A stretch of DNA of 64,000 nt from Cyclobacteriaceae bacterium. Its GTDB lineage: Bacteria; Bacteroidota; Bacteroidia; Cytophagales; Cyclobacteriaceae. Of the stretch, positions 46,037 to 54,087 are shown piece after piece. Both the position numbers and the translations under genes were made by a program. The stretch is taken from positions 44,426-108,425 of the forward strand of contig JAHBUC010000015.1 in assembly GCA_019638275.1 (NCBI GenBank), written 5' to 3'. How positions within the stretch are numbered: the stretch's first letter is position 1; the number at the start of each line of letters is the position of its first letter. The notes beneath the pieces were generated by a model. The model searched no databases and was not told the DNA's origin. It saw only the letters and a list, made by a program, of their open reading frames with translations.

Positions 46037-47440
46037 ATGAATAAAAAATTTCTTGTACTGGCAACGCTGATATTCGTGGCGAACTCCTGTTCTAACAAGT
46101 CTGAAACCTTGGCTGTTGATCCCTGGCAGGAAGCAGAAACCATTCTAGCACGAATCGTTCCGCCTACATTTCCTGATAAAGATTTTTTGGTTACCGATTA
46201 TGGCGCTGTTGGGGATAGCCTTACCGATTGTACCGATGCCTTTGCAAAAGCGATTGTGGCCTGCCATGAAGCAGGTGGTGGAAGAGTGGTGGTGCCGGCA
46301 GGAGATTTCTCAACAGGAGCCATTCACCTCAAGAGTAATGTAAACCTTCATGTTTCAAAAGGCGCACGGCTTTTATTCAGTCGTGACCCGAATAAATATT
46401 TGCCCCAGGTGTACACACGGTTTGAGGCTATTGAACTGATGAACTACTCGCCTTTGATCTATGCTTATGAGCAAGAGAATATTGCCGTAACCGGTGAAGG
46501 TGAATTGAATGGCCAGGCCGATGATGATCACTGGTGGTATTGGAAAGGGAAGTGGGGCCATGCTGGTGTTACCCGCGAAGCACGAGAACACCAGCAGAAG
46601 CCTGCCAATGAACGGTTAAAGAAAATGGCGGAAGATGGCGTGCCGGTAAGTGAACGTATTTTTGGTGAGGGCGATTACCTGCGCCCCAGTTTTGTACAGC
46701 CTTATAAGTGCAAGAATGTGCTGATTGAAGGCGTGACAATTAAAGATTCACCGATGTGGGTACTTCACCCTGTATTGAGCGAAAATGTAACGATTCGTAA
46801 TGTCACCATAATCAGTCATGGCCCGAATAGCGATGGATGCGATCCTGAATCTTCGAAGGACGTGTTGATTGAAGGATGTGTTTTTGATACCGGTGATGAT
46901 TGCATCGCTATTAAATCGGGCCGCGACCATGATGGCAGAAGGGTGAATGTGCCGAGTGAAAACATTATTGTGCGCAAGTGTGTGATGAAAGACGGGCATG
47001 GCGGTGTTGTTATCGGTAGCGAAGTTTCCGGAAATGTGCGCAACGTATTTGCAGAAGATTGCGAAATGAGCAGTCCGAACCTGGATCGTGCCTTGCGTAT
47101 CAAATCAAACCCAAGAAGGGGTGGTACTATCGAGAATGTGTATATGCGAAATGTGACGGTTGGTGATGTAGCCGATGCGGTTGTGCGTATCTTTATGTTC
47201 TACGCGAATGAAACGGGAGATAACTACCCCATTGTTCGCAATGTGCAGGTAAAGAATGTCACCAGTAAAAAATCGAAATACGGAATTTTAATTGAAGCCG
47301 ATGAAGGGCATCCGGTTGAAGGCATTTACCTCGAGAATTGTTCTTTTGAAAATGTATCAGATGGAAATATTTTAAAGGGCTATAAAAATCTGGAGTTGAA
47401 AAATGTGAAGGTGAATGGTGAGGAAGTAAAGATAGACTAA
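46037..47440 (+). CDS. GH28 polygalacturonase
   Basis: A 467-residue lipoprotein (VANSC, Cys18) with the GH28 beta-helix. Catalytic motifs in order: NSDGCDPES (NTD-type), DTGDDCIAIKSG (two Asp), GHGGVVIGSEVSG and RIKSN. It hydrolyses galacturonan or releases galacturonic acid from exo-ends. The ATG at 46037 starts a good lipoprotein signal; the upstream TTG frame overlaps the previous gene. A palindromic repeat follows its stop. Confidence 0.95.
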   Translation: MNKKFLVLATLIFVANSCSNKSETLAVDPWQEAETILARIVPPTFPDKDFLVTDYGAVGDSLTDCTDAFAKAIVACHEAGGGRVVVPAGDFSTGAIHLKSNVNLHVSKGARLLFSRDPNKYLPQVYTRFEAIELMNYSPLIYAYEQENIAVTGEGELNGQADDDHWWYWKGKWGHAGVTREAREHQQKPANERLKKMAEDGVPVSERIFGEGDYLRPSFVQPYKCKNVLIEGVTIKDSPMWVLHPVLSENVTIRNVTIISHGPNSDGCDPESSKDVLIEGCVFDTGDDCIAIKSGRDHDGRRVNVPSENIIVRKCVMKDGHGGVVIGSEVSGNVRNVFAEDCEMSSPNLDRALRIKSNPRRGGTIENVYMRNVTVGDVADAVVRIFMFYANETGDNYPIVRNVQVKNVTSKKSKYGILIEADEGHPVEGIYLENCSFENVSDGNILKGYKNLELKNVKVNGEEVKID

Positions 47441-47447
47441 ACGTATT

Positions 47448-47621
47448 CGTCATTGTCCCAAAGGGATGCCTTTGGCACGAGCGGAAGCGTTGATATGTGC
47501 GATGGAGCGAAGCAATCCCTCGCTTTGTTGCGAGAGCTAAACGTAAAGTTCGGGATTTGCTTCGTCACTCGAACAATTCGTGTGAGCGAAAAAGTTCTGT
47601 ATTTCGTTCCTCGCAATGACG
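47448..47621. repeat. Palindromic repeat family A, copy 1 (CGTCATTGCGAG type)
   Basis: Ends are CGTCATTG and CAATGACG, in inverted orientation. The inside shares GAGCGGAAGCGTTGA, GCGAAGCAATCCC and GGGATTTGCTTCGTCAC with copy 2 at 53888. Compared with copy 2, a ~23-base insertion with its own CCAAAGG...CCTTTGG hairpin follows the left end. It fills the gap between GH28 and DUF4861. No transposase is present. Confidence 0.85.
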
Positions 47622-47642
47622 ACAGCTATAAAACTAAACCTT

Positions 47643-48881
47643 ATGAAAAATATAATCTTCTTAATTGTACTCTTGCTGTTCTGGTCTTGTAGTTCAAATG
47701 AAAAGCAAGGAGAATTTGCTGAATCCATTCAGGTTATGGTAACCAACCCTGCGGCTTTTGATCGGAGTGAGGTGCTGGTATTTATTCCTCAGGAAAAACT
47801 TGCGCCCGACTTTAATCCAAAAGCATTTGTGGTGTTGAATGGAGAAACAGAAATCTCGAGCCAGTTTAATCATCACGATAGTGACTTTAAAGGCATCGTT
47901 GTAGTGCTTGATCAGCTGAAGGCCAATGAAGCACGTGAACTGACTGTCCAATACAATAAGGAAGGGGAAGTGATGCGGAAATACCCAAAGCGAACCCAGG
48001 CTGAGCTTTCACATAAAGTTGGTGGTGAGTGGAAAGAGCGGGAATATATCGGGGGTGAGTTTAAGAATGTGGACTACCTGCGTGTTCCGCCTGAGCATAA
48101 GGATCATTCGTGGTTTATACGCTACGAAGGACCGGGTTGGGAATCAGATAAAGTGGGGTATCGGTTTTACCTCGATCAGCGCAACGCAGTTGATGTATTT
48201 GGAAAGACAACGTCAGAACCATCACTTCAAAAAGCTGGCCTTGATGGCTTTGATTCGTATCACGAAATGCAGGAGTGGGGCATGGATGTGTTGAAGGTGG
48301 CCAAGTCGCTGGGAGTTGGTTCCATCGGTTATTTTAATGGTACTAATGCCGTTCGTGTTGAGGTAACTGATAGCGTGGAATGTAAAATCGTGGAGAATGG
48401 GAACTTGTTTTCGTCTGTCCGTACCAATTATTATGGATGGAATACCGGCAATGCAAAAACAGATGTCAGCTCACGACTTTCTATTCATGCCGGCACGCGC
48501 TTAACCTTGAACAAACTTGATCTTTCTGCCGAAGTAGATAACATCTGCTCCGGTTTGATTAATGATGCAAAAGGAAAATTATTTACAAAAGCGCCCACCG
48601 GTCAGCAGTTTGGATATATCGCCACGTATGGCAAGCAAAGCCTGAATGACGATAACCTTGGCATAGCGGTGTTGTTCAGCAATTCTGATTTTATTGAATT
48701 TACACAGGATCAATTCAGTCATATTGTAAAATTGAAACCTGCTGGTGGTAAGTTAGCCTATTATTTTCTGGCTGCGTGGGAAGGTGAACCCGGTGGCATA
48801 AAAACCGAAGAGGAATTTTTAACCTACCTCGATCAGGTAACAAAAGAGTTGGCTAATCCTGTGCAAGTAGAAATAAAATAG
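47643..48881 (+). CDS. DUF4861 lipoprotein
   Basis: A 412-residue lipoprotein (LFWSC). It has the DUF4861 pattern known from pectin loci: N-terminal strand-rich part (VTNPAAFDRSEVLVFI), then YLRVPPEHKDHSWFIRYEGPGWESDKVGYRFYLDQRNAVDVFGK and C-terminal AYYFLAAWE. Function is unsettled; it may be a glycan-binding or lyase-like protein. The next gene (GH105) starts two bases after its stop, so they form a pair. Confidence 0.85.
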   Translation: MKNIIFLIVLLLFWSCSSNEKQGEFAESIQVMVTNPAAFDRSEVLVFIPQEKLAPDFNPKAFVVLNGETEISSQFNHHDSDFKGIVVVLDQLKANEARELTVQYNKEGEVMRKYPKRTQAELSHKVGGEWKEREYIGGEFKNVDYLRVPPEHKDHSWFIRYEGPGWESDKVGYRFYLDQRNAVDVFGKTTSEPSLQKAGLDGFDSYHEMQEWGMDVLKVAKSLGVGSIGYFNGTNAVRVEVTDSVECKIVENGNLFSSVRTNYYGWNTGNAKTDVSSRLSIHAGTRLTLNKLDLSAEVDNICSGLINDAKGKLFTKAPTGQQFGYIATYGKQSLNDDNLGIAVLFSNSDFIEFTQDQFSHIVKLKPAGGKLAYYFLAAWEGEPGGIKTEEEFLTYLDQVTKELANPVQVEIK

Positions 48882-48883
48882 AA

Positions 48884-50422
48884 ATGAGTCGATTCCTTTT
48901 TTTAGCATTAGTTATTTTTTTCGCGTGCAGTGGACCCGCTTCAGGGCCAGATCAGGTATTGATTGCGGTTAAGCGAAATTACGACATACCGAAAAAGTCT
49001 GAACCGGTTGTAATTTCCATCGCCTGGAGCGAATTGATTTCACGCGCTCCGGGTATTGAGTCTACCACTCCGATTGTAACCGATAAAAACTTCGGCACAA
49101 ATGTGCCCGTAAAATTGACAGACATTAATGGTGATAGTCAGCCCGATTACCTGGTGCTGGAGTATACCTTGAATTCAAATGAACCTGTATTTACGTTTTT
49201 GATTGAGGCAGGAGAGAAGAAACAGGAAGTGGTGACTTCAACACAAGATGTTGCTACACGGTTAAGTATTTCTTTTCTTACACCCGTGCGTGAGTATGAA
49301 AAGAAAAACGGACGAATATCCGATTTTTCATCTGCACTGGTTAACAGCACTATGAACCAGTATCCCGACCTTAAAGATTTTCCAATTTATGCACCGGATC
49401 GTTGGAATTACGAGTACAGCTTTTTTATGGCGGGTGCCTATCGCCAAGGGAAGAAGATTAATAATTCTGAATATGTTTCGTATGCAAAACGATGGATCGA
49501 TGGATTCATTACTGAGGAAGGAACGTTCAGGCCAGGTGTGTATAAGATGAAAGAATATAAACTTGATGATATTCTTCCCGGTCGTGTTGTATTGTATCTG
49601 CATGACGAAACCGATGAAGCAAAATATAAATCCATTGCAGATACGTTGATCCTCCATTTATCGCAACAACCCAAGACGAGTGATGGTGGATACTGGCACA
49701 AAGAAGTTTATCCGTACCAGATGTGGCTCGATGGAATCTTTATGGCCGATGTTTTTTCGATGCAATATGCCAGTGCTTTTAACGCATCTGAATGGTACGA
49801 TGAATCCATTCATCAGATTAAATTGATTTACGAGCATACGCTTGATCCCACAACCGGTTTATTATACCACGGTTGGGATGAATCGAAAAATCCGGTTTGG
49901 GCACATCCTGAGCGGGGCACTTCGCCCGAATTTTGGGGCAGGGCAGTGGGTTGGTATTTGATGGCGTTGGTGGAGAGTCTGGATTACATTCCGGAAAATC
50001 ATCCGGAGCGGAAGGATGTGATAAAAATATTGCAAGACTTATCAGCAGCCGTTAAGAAATATCAGGATCCTCAACCAAAGTTATGGTACCAGGTGTTGGA
50101 TAAGGGAAATCAGGAAGGCAACTGGATTGAGACCTCTTGTTCCGCCATGTTCGCGTATGCGTTAGCGAAAGGTCATCGTCAGGGTTTTCTGGATGAATCG
50201 TATCTGGCAACAGCCAATGAAGCATTTGATGCCTTGCTTGACCAGTATGTATATGTGGATGATTCCGGAAATCTTCACCTGGATCAAACGGTGAAGATCG
50301 GAACGTTGAATCCAAAGAATTCAAAAGGAGATTTTGAGTATTACGTTACCACTGAACGAAGAATTGATGATTATAAGGGATTGGCTTCGTTATTGTTTTT
50401 AAGTATTGAGTTAAATCGATAA
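48884..50422 (+). CDS. GH105 unsaturated galacturonyl hydrolase with N-terminal DUF4861-like domain
   Basis: A 512-residue lipoprotein (FFAC). Residues ~22-120 form a beta domain (with TDINGDSQPD, 79-88, a likely calcium loop) that resembles the N-terminus of the DUF4861 protein just upstream. Residues ~165-512 are the (alpha/alpha)6 barrel of GH105: YPYQMWLDGIFMAD (276-289, catalytic Asp283), HGWDESKNPVWA and WGRAVGWYLMALVE. GH105 removes unsaturated galacturonate from rhamnogalacturonan or pectin oligomers, feeding kduI. It is a fusion that most GH105 enzymes lack. Confidence 0.92.
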   Translation: MSRFLFLALVIFFACSGPASGPDQVLIAVKRNYDIPKKSEPVVISIAWSELISRAPGIESTTPIVTDKNFGTNVPVKLTDINGDSQPDYLVLEYTLNSNEPVFTFLIEAGEKKQEVVTSTQDVATRLSISFLTPVREYEKKNGRISDFSSALVNSTMNQYPDLKDFPIYAPDRWNYEYSFFMAGAYRQGKKINNSEYVSYAKRWIDGFITEEGTFRPGVYKMKEYKLDDILPGRVVLYLHDETDEAKYKSIADTLILHLSQQPKTSDGGYWHKEVYPYQMWLDGIFMADVFSMQYASAFNASEWYDESIHQIKLIYEHTLDPTTGLLYHGWDESKNPVWAHPERGTSPEFWGRAVGWYLMALVESLDYIPENHPERKDVIKILQDLSAAVKKYQDPQPKLWYQVLDKGNQEGNWIETSCSAMFAYALAKGHRQGFLDESYLATANEAFDALLDQYVYVDDSGNLHLDQTVKIGTLNPKNSKGDFEYYVTTERRIDDYKGLASLLFLSIELNR

Positions 50423-50424
50423 TT

Positions 50425-50487
50425 TCTTAGCGTCTTTGCGCCTTTGCGGTTTGGATATGTTACCGCTATGACGCGGAGTTGCTAAGC
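50425..50487. repeat. Palindromic repeat family B (CTTTGCG/GACGCAAAG type), short copy
   Basis: CTTAGCGTCTTTGCGCC...TTGCGG, then ACCGCTATGACGCGGAG...GCTAAG. The ends CTTAGC (50426-50431) and GCTAAG (50481-50486) are inverted. It fills the gap between the GH105 and second PL1 genes. Confidence 0.7.
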
Positions 50488-50500
50488 TTCAATTACAACT

Positions 50501-51862
50501 ATGTACAGGTTTATTGTTTTATTTTTTATAACACTAACAGGCTGTGCCCAACAAAACACAGCGCAACAAGAACTTAATCAGCCCCTTGCTTTTCCCGGAG
50601 CGGAAGGCTTTGGTAAATATACAACCGGTGGCCGTGGCGGCAAGGTGGTTGTTGTAACCAACTTAAATGATGATGGTCCCGGCAGTCTGCGCGAAGCCAT
50701 CCGGAAGAAAGGCCCGCGCATTATTGTGTTTGCAGTTTCCGGGTATATTGATTTGAAGGAACCACTCTTTATTAATAATCCGGATGTAACGATTGCGGGC
50801 CAAACAGCACCCGGTGACGGCATTACGCTACGTCACTTCCCAATGAAAATCAGCACTGATAATGTGATTATCCGGTATTTACGTTTTCGATTGGGTGATG
50901 TGTCGGGTATTCAGGACGATGCCATCAGCGGCACACGACAAAAGAACATCATCATCGATCACTGCTCCATGAGTTGGGCAACGGATGAGTGTGCATCTTT
51001 TTATGGAAATGAAAACTTCACCTTGCAATGGTGCATCATTTCGGAAAGTCTGAACAGTTCGGTGCATGCCAAAGGCGATCATGGATATGGTGGTATCTGG
51101 GGTGGTAAGAAAGCCACGTTTCATCATAACCTGATTGCCAATCACAGCAGCCGCTTGCCTCGCTTTAGCGGATCGCGCACGGTTCCCAATTCTCCGGAGG
51201 AGCTGGTGGATTTCCGGAATAACGTTATCTACAACTGGATGAACAACAATATTTATGGTGGAGAGAAAGGGTGCTATAATGTGGTGAATAATTATTTCAA
51301 ACCGGGACCTTCTACCATAAAAAGTAAACGAGAACGGATTCTTAATCCCAGTGAGCCTTACGGAAAGTTCTATGTAACCGGTAATGTGCTGGAGGGATTT
51401 GATGACATTAGTAAAAACAACAAGCAGGGCGTTGTTGCAGATGCTATTGATTCGGCTTGGGTTATAAACCCATTTCCTTTCGAAAAAATTATGGAGCATA
51501 ATGCTGCACAGGCATTAGATGAAATATTGTCACATGCAGGGGCCAGTCTGAAGCGCGATGCGGTTGATGTACGCGTTATTGATGAAGCCCGAAAAGGAAC
51601 ATCATCGGCTGGGAAAAATAAAAACGGCATTATCGACTCGCAAGAGGATGTGGGCGGCTGGCCTGAACTGAAAAGTGCACCTGCCCTGAAAGATTCTGAT
51701 CAGGACGGCATGCCCGATGATTGGGAACGAAAGAATAAATTGAATCCAGAGAATCCGGAGGATGCTGCTCAGTATACCCTGAGTAAAACCTACACGAACA
51801 TTGAGGTCTATATCAATAGTCTGGTAGATGGTAAAATGACTGCAAAGAAAAATGTCAGGTAA
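50501..51862 (+). CDS. Second PL1-type pectate lyase lipoprotein
   Basis: A 453-residue lipoprotein (LTGC). It has the same frame as the lyase at 37767: FPGAEGFGKYTTGGRGG, TIAGQTAPGDGI, VIIRYLRFRLGD, IIIDHCSMSWATDE, HHNLIANHSSRLPRF and a calcium-loop tail DSDQDGMPDDW. The two are paralogs, with different middle loops, and may act on substrates of different methylation. Its stop shares one base with the ATG of the esterase gene (TAATG). Confidence 0.92.
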   Translation: MYRFIVLFFITLTGCAQQNTAQQELNQPLAFPGAEGFGKYTTGGRGGKVVVVTNLNDDGPGSLREAIRKKGPRIIVFAVSGYIDLKEPLFINNPDVTIAGQTAPGDGITLRHFPMKISTDNVIIRYLRFRLGDVSGIQDDAISGTRQKNIIIDHCSMSWATDECASFYGNENFTLQWCIISESLNSSVHAKGDHGYGGIWGGKKATFHHNLIANHSSRLPRFSGSRTVPNSPEELVDFRNNVIYNWMNNNIYGGEKGCYNVVNNYFKPGPSTIKSKRERILNPSEPYGKFYVTGNVLEGFDDISKNNKQGVVADAIDSAWVINPFPFEKIMEHNAAQALDEILSHAGASLKRDAVDVRVIDEARKGTSSAGKNKNGIIDSQEDVGGWPELKSAPALKDSDQDGMPDDWERKNKLNPENPEDAAQYTLSKTYTNIEVYINSLVDGKMTAKKNVR

Positions 51863-52845
51863 TGCACTGCGTAAGCCGGTATCTCTGCTTTGTGTTTCTT
51901 TTCTTGATTGGTGCTGAGTTATGGGCGCAGCCTCAGATCCCGCGTGATACCACGTATACCGTTTCCGGTACATACAACAAACTAAAAAAGCAGTATCCCG
52001 CCATCCAGCTTGTAAGGCCATTTGAAAATCCACGCATCGTTCAACAAAATGATGTCGTTTATACGACCCTTCAACAAGGCGGAAATCATAGAGAATTAAA
52101 AGCCGATCTCTTTTACCCGAAGAAAACAAAAGGAAAACTTCCGGGTGTGATTCTGGTACATGGTGGTGGCTGGCGATCGGGTGATAAAACCATGAACACA
52201 CCGCTGGCACGGCAAATGGCGTTGGAGGGTTTTGTTGTGATGAGTGTGGAATATCAGCTATCGCTTGAAGCAAAATATCCGGGTGCTGTGCATAATCTCA
52301 AAGCAGCCATACGTTGGTTGCGAAGTAAGGCAAATGAATATTCGCTTGATGAAAGCAAGGTTGCCATCATCGGTGGCTCAGCAGGGGGACAACTGGCTTC
52401 GTTAATTGGTACTACCAATGGAAATCAGAAATTTGAAGGAAATGACGGGCATGCTCCATTTTCGAGTGAGGTTCAGGCTGTTGTTGATCTGGATGGCTTG
52501 CTGGATTTTACCCATGAAGAGAATCTTGCTGTTAAACGAAACGATTACAGTGCAGATGTGTTTTGGTTGGATGGATTTTATGATTCCATTCCTGATCGAT
52601 GGAAAGAGGCATCTCCGATAACCCATGTTTCATCGTCAACGCCACCTTTTCTGTTTATCAACAGCAGTCAAACCCGGTTTCATGCCGGTTGTAAGGAGAT
52701 GGTAGAAAAGCTGCAATCATTTGGTGTTAAAGCCGAGGTCGTGCAATTGGAAGATGCACCACATTCGTATTGGTTTTTTGAGCCTTGGTTTACCCCGATG
52801 ACGGAGCATATCATAACGTTTCTAAATCAAACATTGAAGAAGTGA
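51862..52845 (+). CDS. Exported alpha/beta-hydrolase esterase
   Basis: A 327-residue exported protein (signal to LWAQ) of the BD-FAE/acetyl-xylan-esterase-like group. The oxyanion hole is HGGGW (100-104), the nucleophile is Ser173 in GGSAGG (171-176), and the His lies in DAPHSYWFFEP near 306. It is joined by one-base overlaps to the lyase upstream and the methylesterase downstream, which suggests a pectin ester target (acetyl or methyl). The precise substrate is unknown. Confidence 0.85.
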   Translation: MHCVSRYLCFVFLFLIGAELWAQPQIPRDTTYTVSGTYNKLKKQYPAIQLVRPFENPRIVQQNDVVYTTLQQGGNHRELKADLFYPKKTKGKLPGVILVHGGGWRSGDKTMNTPLARQMALEGFVVMSVEYQLSLEAKYPGAVHNLKAAIRWLRSKANEYSLDESKVAIIGGSAGGQLASLIGTTNGNQKFEGNDGHAPFSSEVQAVVDLDGLLDFTHEENLAVKRNDYSADVFWLDGFYDSIPDRWKEASPITHVSSSTPPFLFINSSQTRFHAGCKEMVEKLQSFGVKAEVVQLEDAPHSYWFFEPWFTPMTEHIITFLNQTLKK

Positions 52846-53870
52846 TGAAACCACTAAGATCACAACGTATTGTGTCACTTGCATTTCTCTGTGTGCTCTG
52901 TTCCTTCTTTGTGTGCTCTGTGGTTAAAGGTGTAAATGCTCAAGACATCCTGCCAACAAAGCTTACCGTTGCACAGGATGGAAGCGGTGACCACACAACC
53001 ATTCAAGAGGCCATCAATGCCTGTCGCGATTTGGGTTATGTGCGTGTAACCATTCATATCAAGAAAGGCATCTATAAGGAGAAGTTGTTTATCCCCTCCT
53101 GGAAAACAGCCATCAGCCTGATTGGCGAAGATCGGGATCATACCATAATCACTTACGATGACTACTCCGGCAAGGACAATCCCAATGCAAACGAGCCGGG
53201 CGCTAAGCCAAAACTCAGCACATTTACTTCGTACACCATGTTGATACAGGGCAATGATATTTCCATCGAAAACCTTACCATACAAAATACAGCTGGCAGG
53301 GTAGGGCAAGCAGTGGCCCTGCATGTTGAAGGTGATCGCGTTTCGGTTAAGAACTGCAACATCACCGGTAATCAGGATACGCTACTGGTTACACGTGATG
53401 GCAGTCGACAATATTTCAAGGACTGTTATATTGAAGGCACAACTGATTTTATTTTTGGTGAAGCAACTGCACTGTTCGTCAACTGCACGATTAAGAGTTT
53501 ATCGAATTCATTTATCACCGCAGCTTCAACACGTGAGCACACGCGGTATGGTTTTGTCTTCCTGCACTGCAAACTTATTGCTGATAGCGAGGCAACCAGC
53601 GTTTACCTGGGTCGGCCTTGGAGATCTTTTGCACGTACTGTTTTTATGTATTGCGAACTGGGTAATCATATCCGTGTTGAAGGCTGGGATCCCTGGAAGG
53701 GCGATGCCATGTTTCCGGATAAGGACAAGACCGCATTTTATGCTGAGTATAAAAATTTCGGACCGGGTGCTGATATCAGCCAGCGGGTCGGCTGGTCGAA
53801 ACAACTAACAAAGAAGGAAGCTAAGCAATATACTATAAAGCATATTTTTCGGGATTGGAATCCTGATTGA
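52845..53870 (+). CDS. Pectin methylesterase (CE8)
   Basis: A 341-residue exported enzyme that demethylates pectin. The mature part shows GDHTTIQEAI, then GNQDTLLV (catalytic Asp), EGTTDFIFGEA (second Asp) and GRPWR (Arg). I chose ATG 52845, which overlaps the esterase stop (TGATG) and starts a signal peptide ending VNAQ. The DNA for this signal peptide looks like a palindromic repeat (see 52848-52928). Methylesterase activity prepares substrate for the lyases. Confidence 0.95.
   Translation: MKPLRSQRIVSLAFLCVLCSFFVCSVVKGVNAQDILPTKLTVAQDGSGDHTTIQEAINACRDLGYVRVTIHIKKGIYKEKLFIPSWKTAISLIGEDRDHTIITYDDYSGKDNPNANEPGAKPKLSTFTSYTMLIQGNDISIENLTIQNTAGRVGQAVALHVEGDRVSVKNCNITGNQDTLLVTRDGSRQYFKDCYIEGTTDFIFGEATALFVNCTIKSLSNSFITAASTREHTRYGFVFLHCKLIADSEATSVYLGRPWRSFARTVFMYCELGNHIRVEGWDPWKGDAMFPDKDKTAFYAEYKNFGPGADISQRVGWSKQLTKKEAKQYTIKHIFRDWNPD
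52848..52928. repeat. Palindromic repeat family B inside the CE8 signal-peptide region
   Basis: The left arm AAACCACTAAGATCACAA (52848-52865) is roughly the inverse of the right arm TTTGTGTGCTCTGTGGTTAAA (52908-52928). GTGTGCTCTG occurs twice (52891, 52911). The right half matches the CTCTGCG...CTTTGCG pattern of the copy at 55896. It codes for residues 2-28 of the pectin methylesterase precursor. Confidence 0.65.
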
Positions 53871-53887
53871 ATAGGAATAAAATTGAC

Positions 53888-54037
53888 CGTCATTGCGAGC
53901 GGAAGCGTTGAAATGTGTGATGGCGCGAAGCAATCCCAACCTCAACGTTTAGTTCATAGCTATGTAATGAGGGATTGCTTCGTCACGTAACGTTTTGAGA
54001 AGTTGATTAAATCACTTAAACGTTCCTCGCAATGACG
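53888..54037. repeat. Palindromic repeat family A, copy 2 (CGTCATTGCGAG type)
   Basis: CGTCATTGCGAG at the left and CTCGCAATGACG at the right, exact inverted ends of 12 bases. The inside includes GCGAAGCAATCCC and its inverse GGGATTGCTTCGTCAC. It fills the gap between the CE8 and GH43 genes. Confidence 0.9.
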
Positions 54038-54087
54038 ATGAAATTTGGAATTGAAAAATATATTTTTATTTATTGTTTTAGTAAGTT

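Noticed and set aside
47448..47621. Insertion sequence or small transposon
   Set aside because: Inverted ends exist but no transposase or integrase gene is seen anywhere in the window; better described as a non-coding palindromic repeat.
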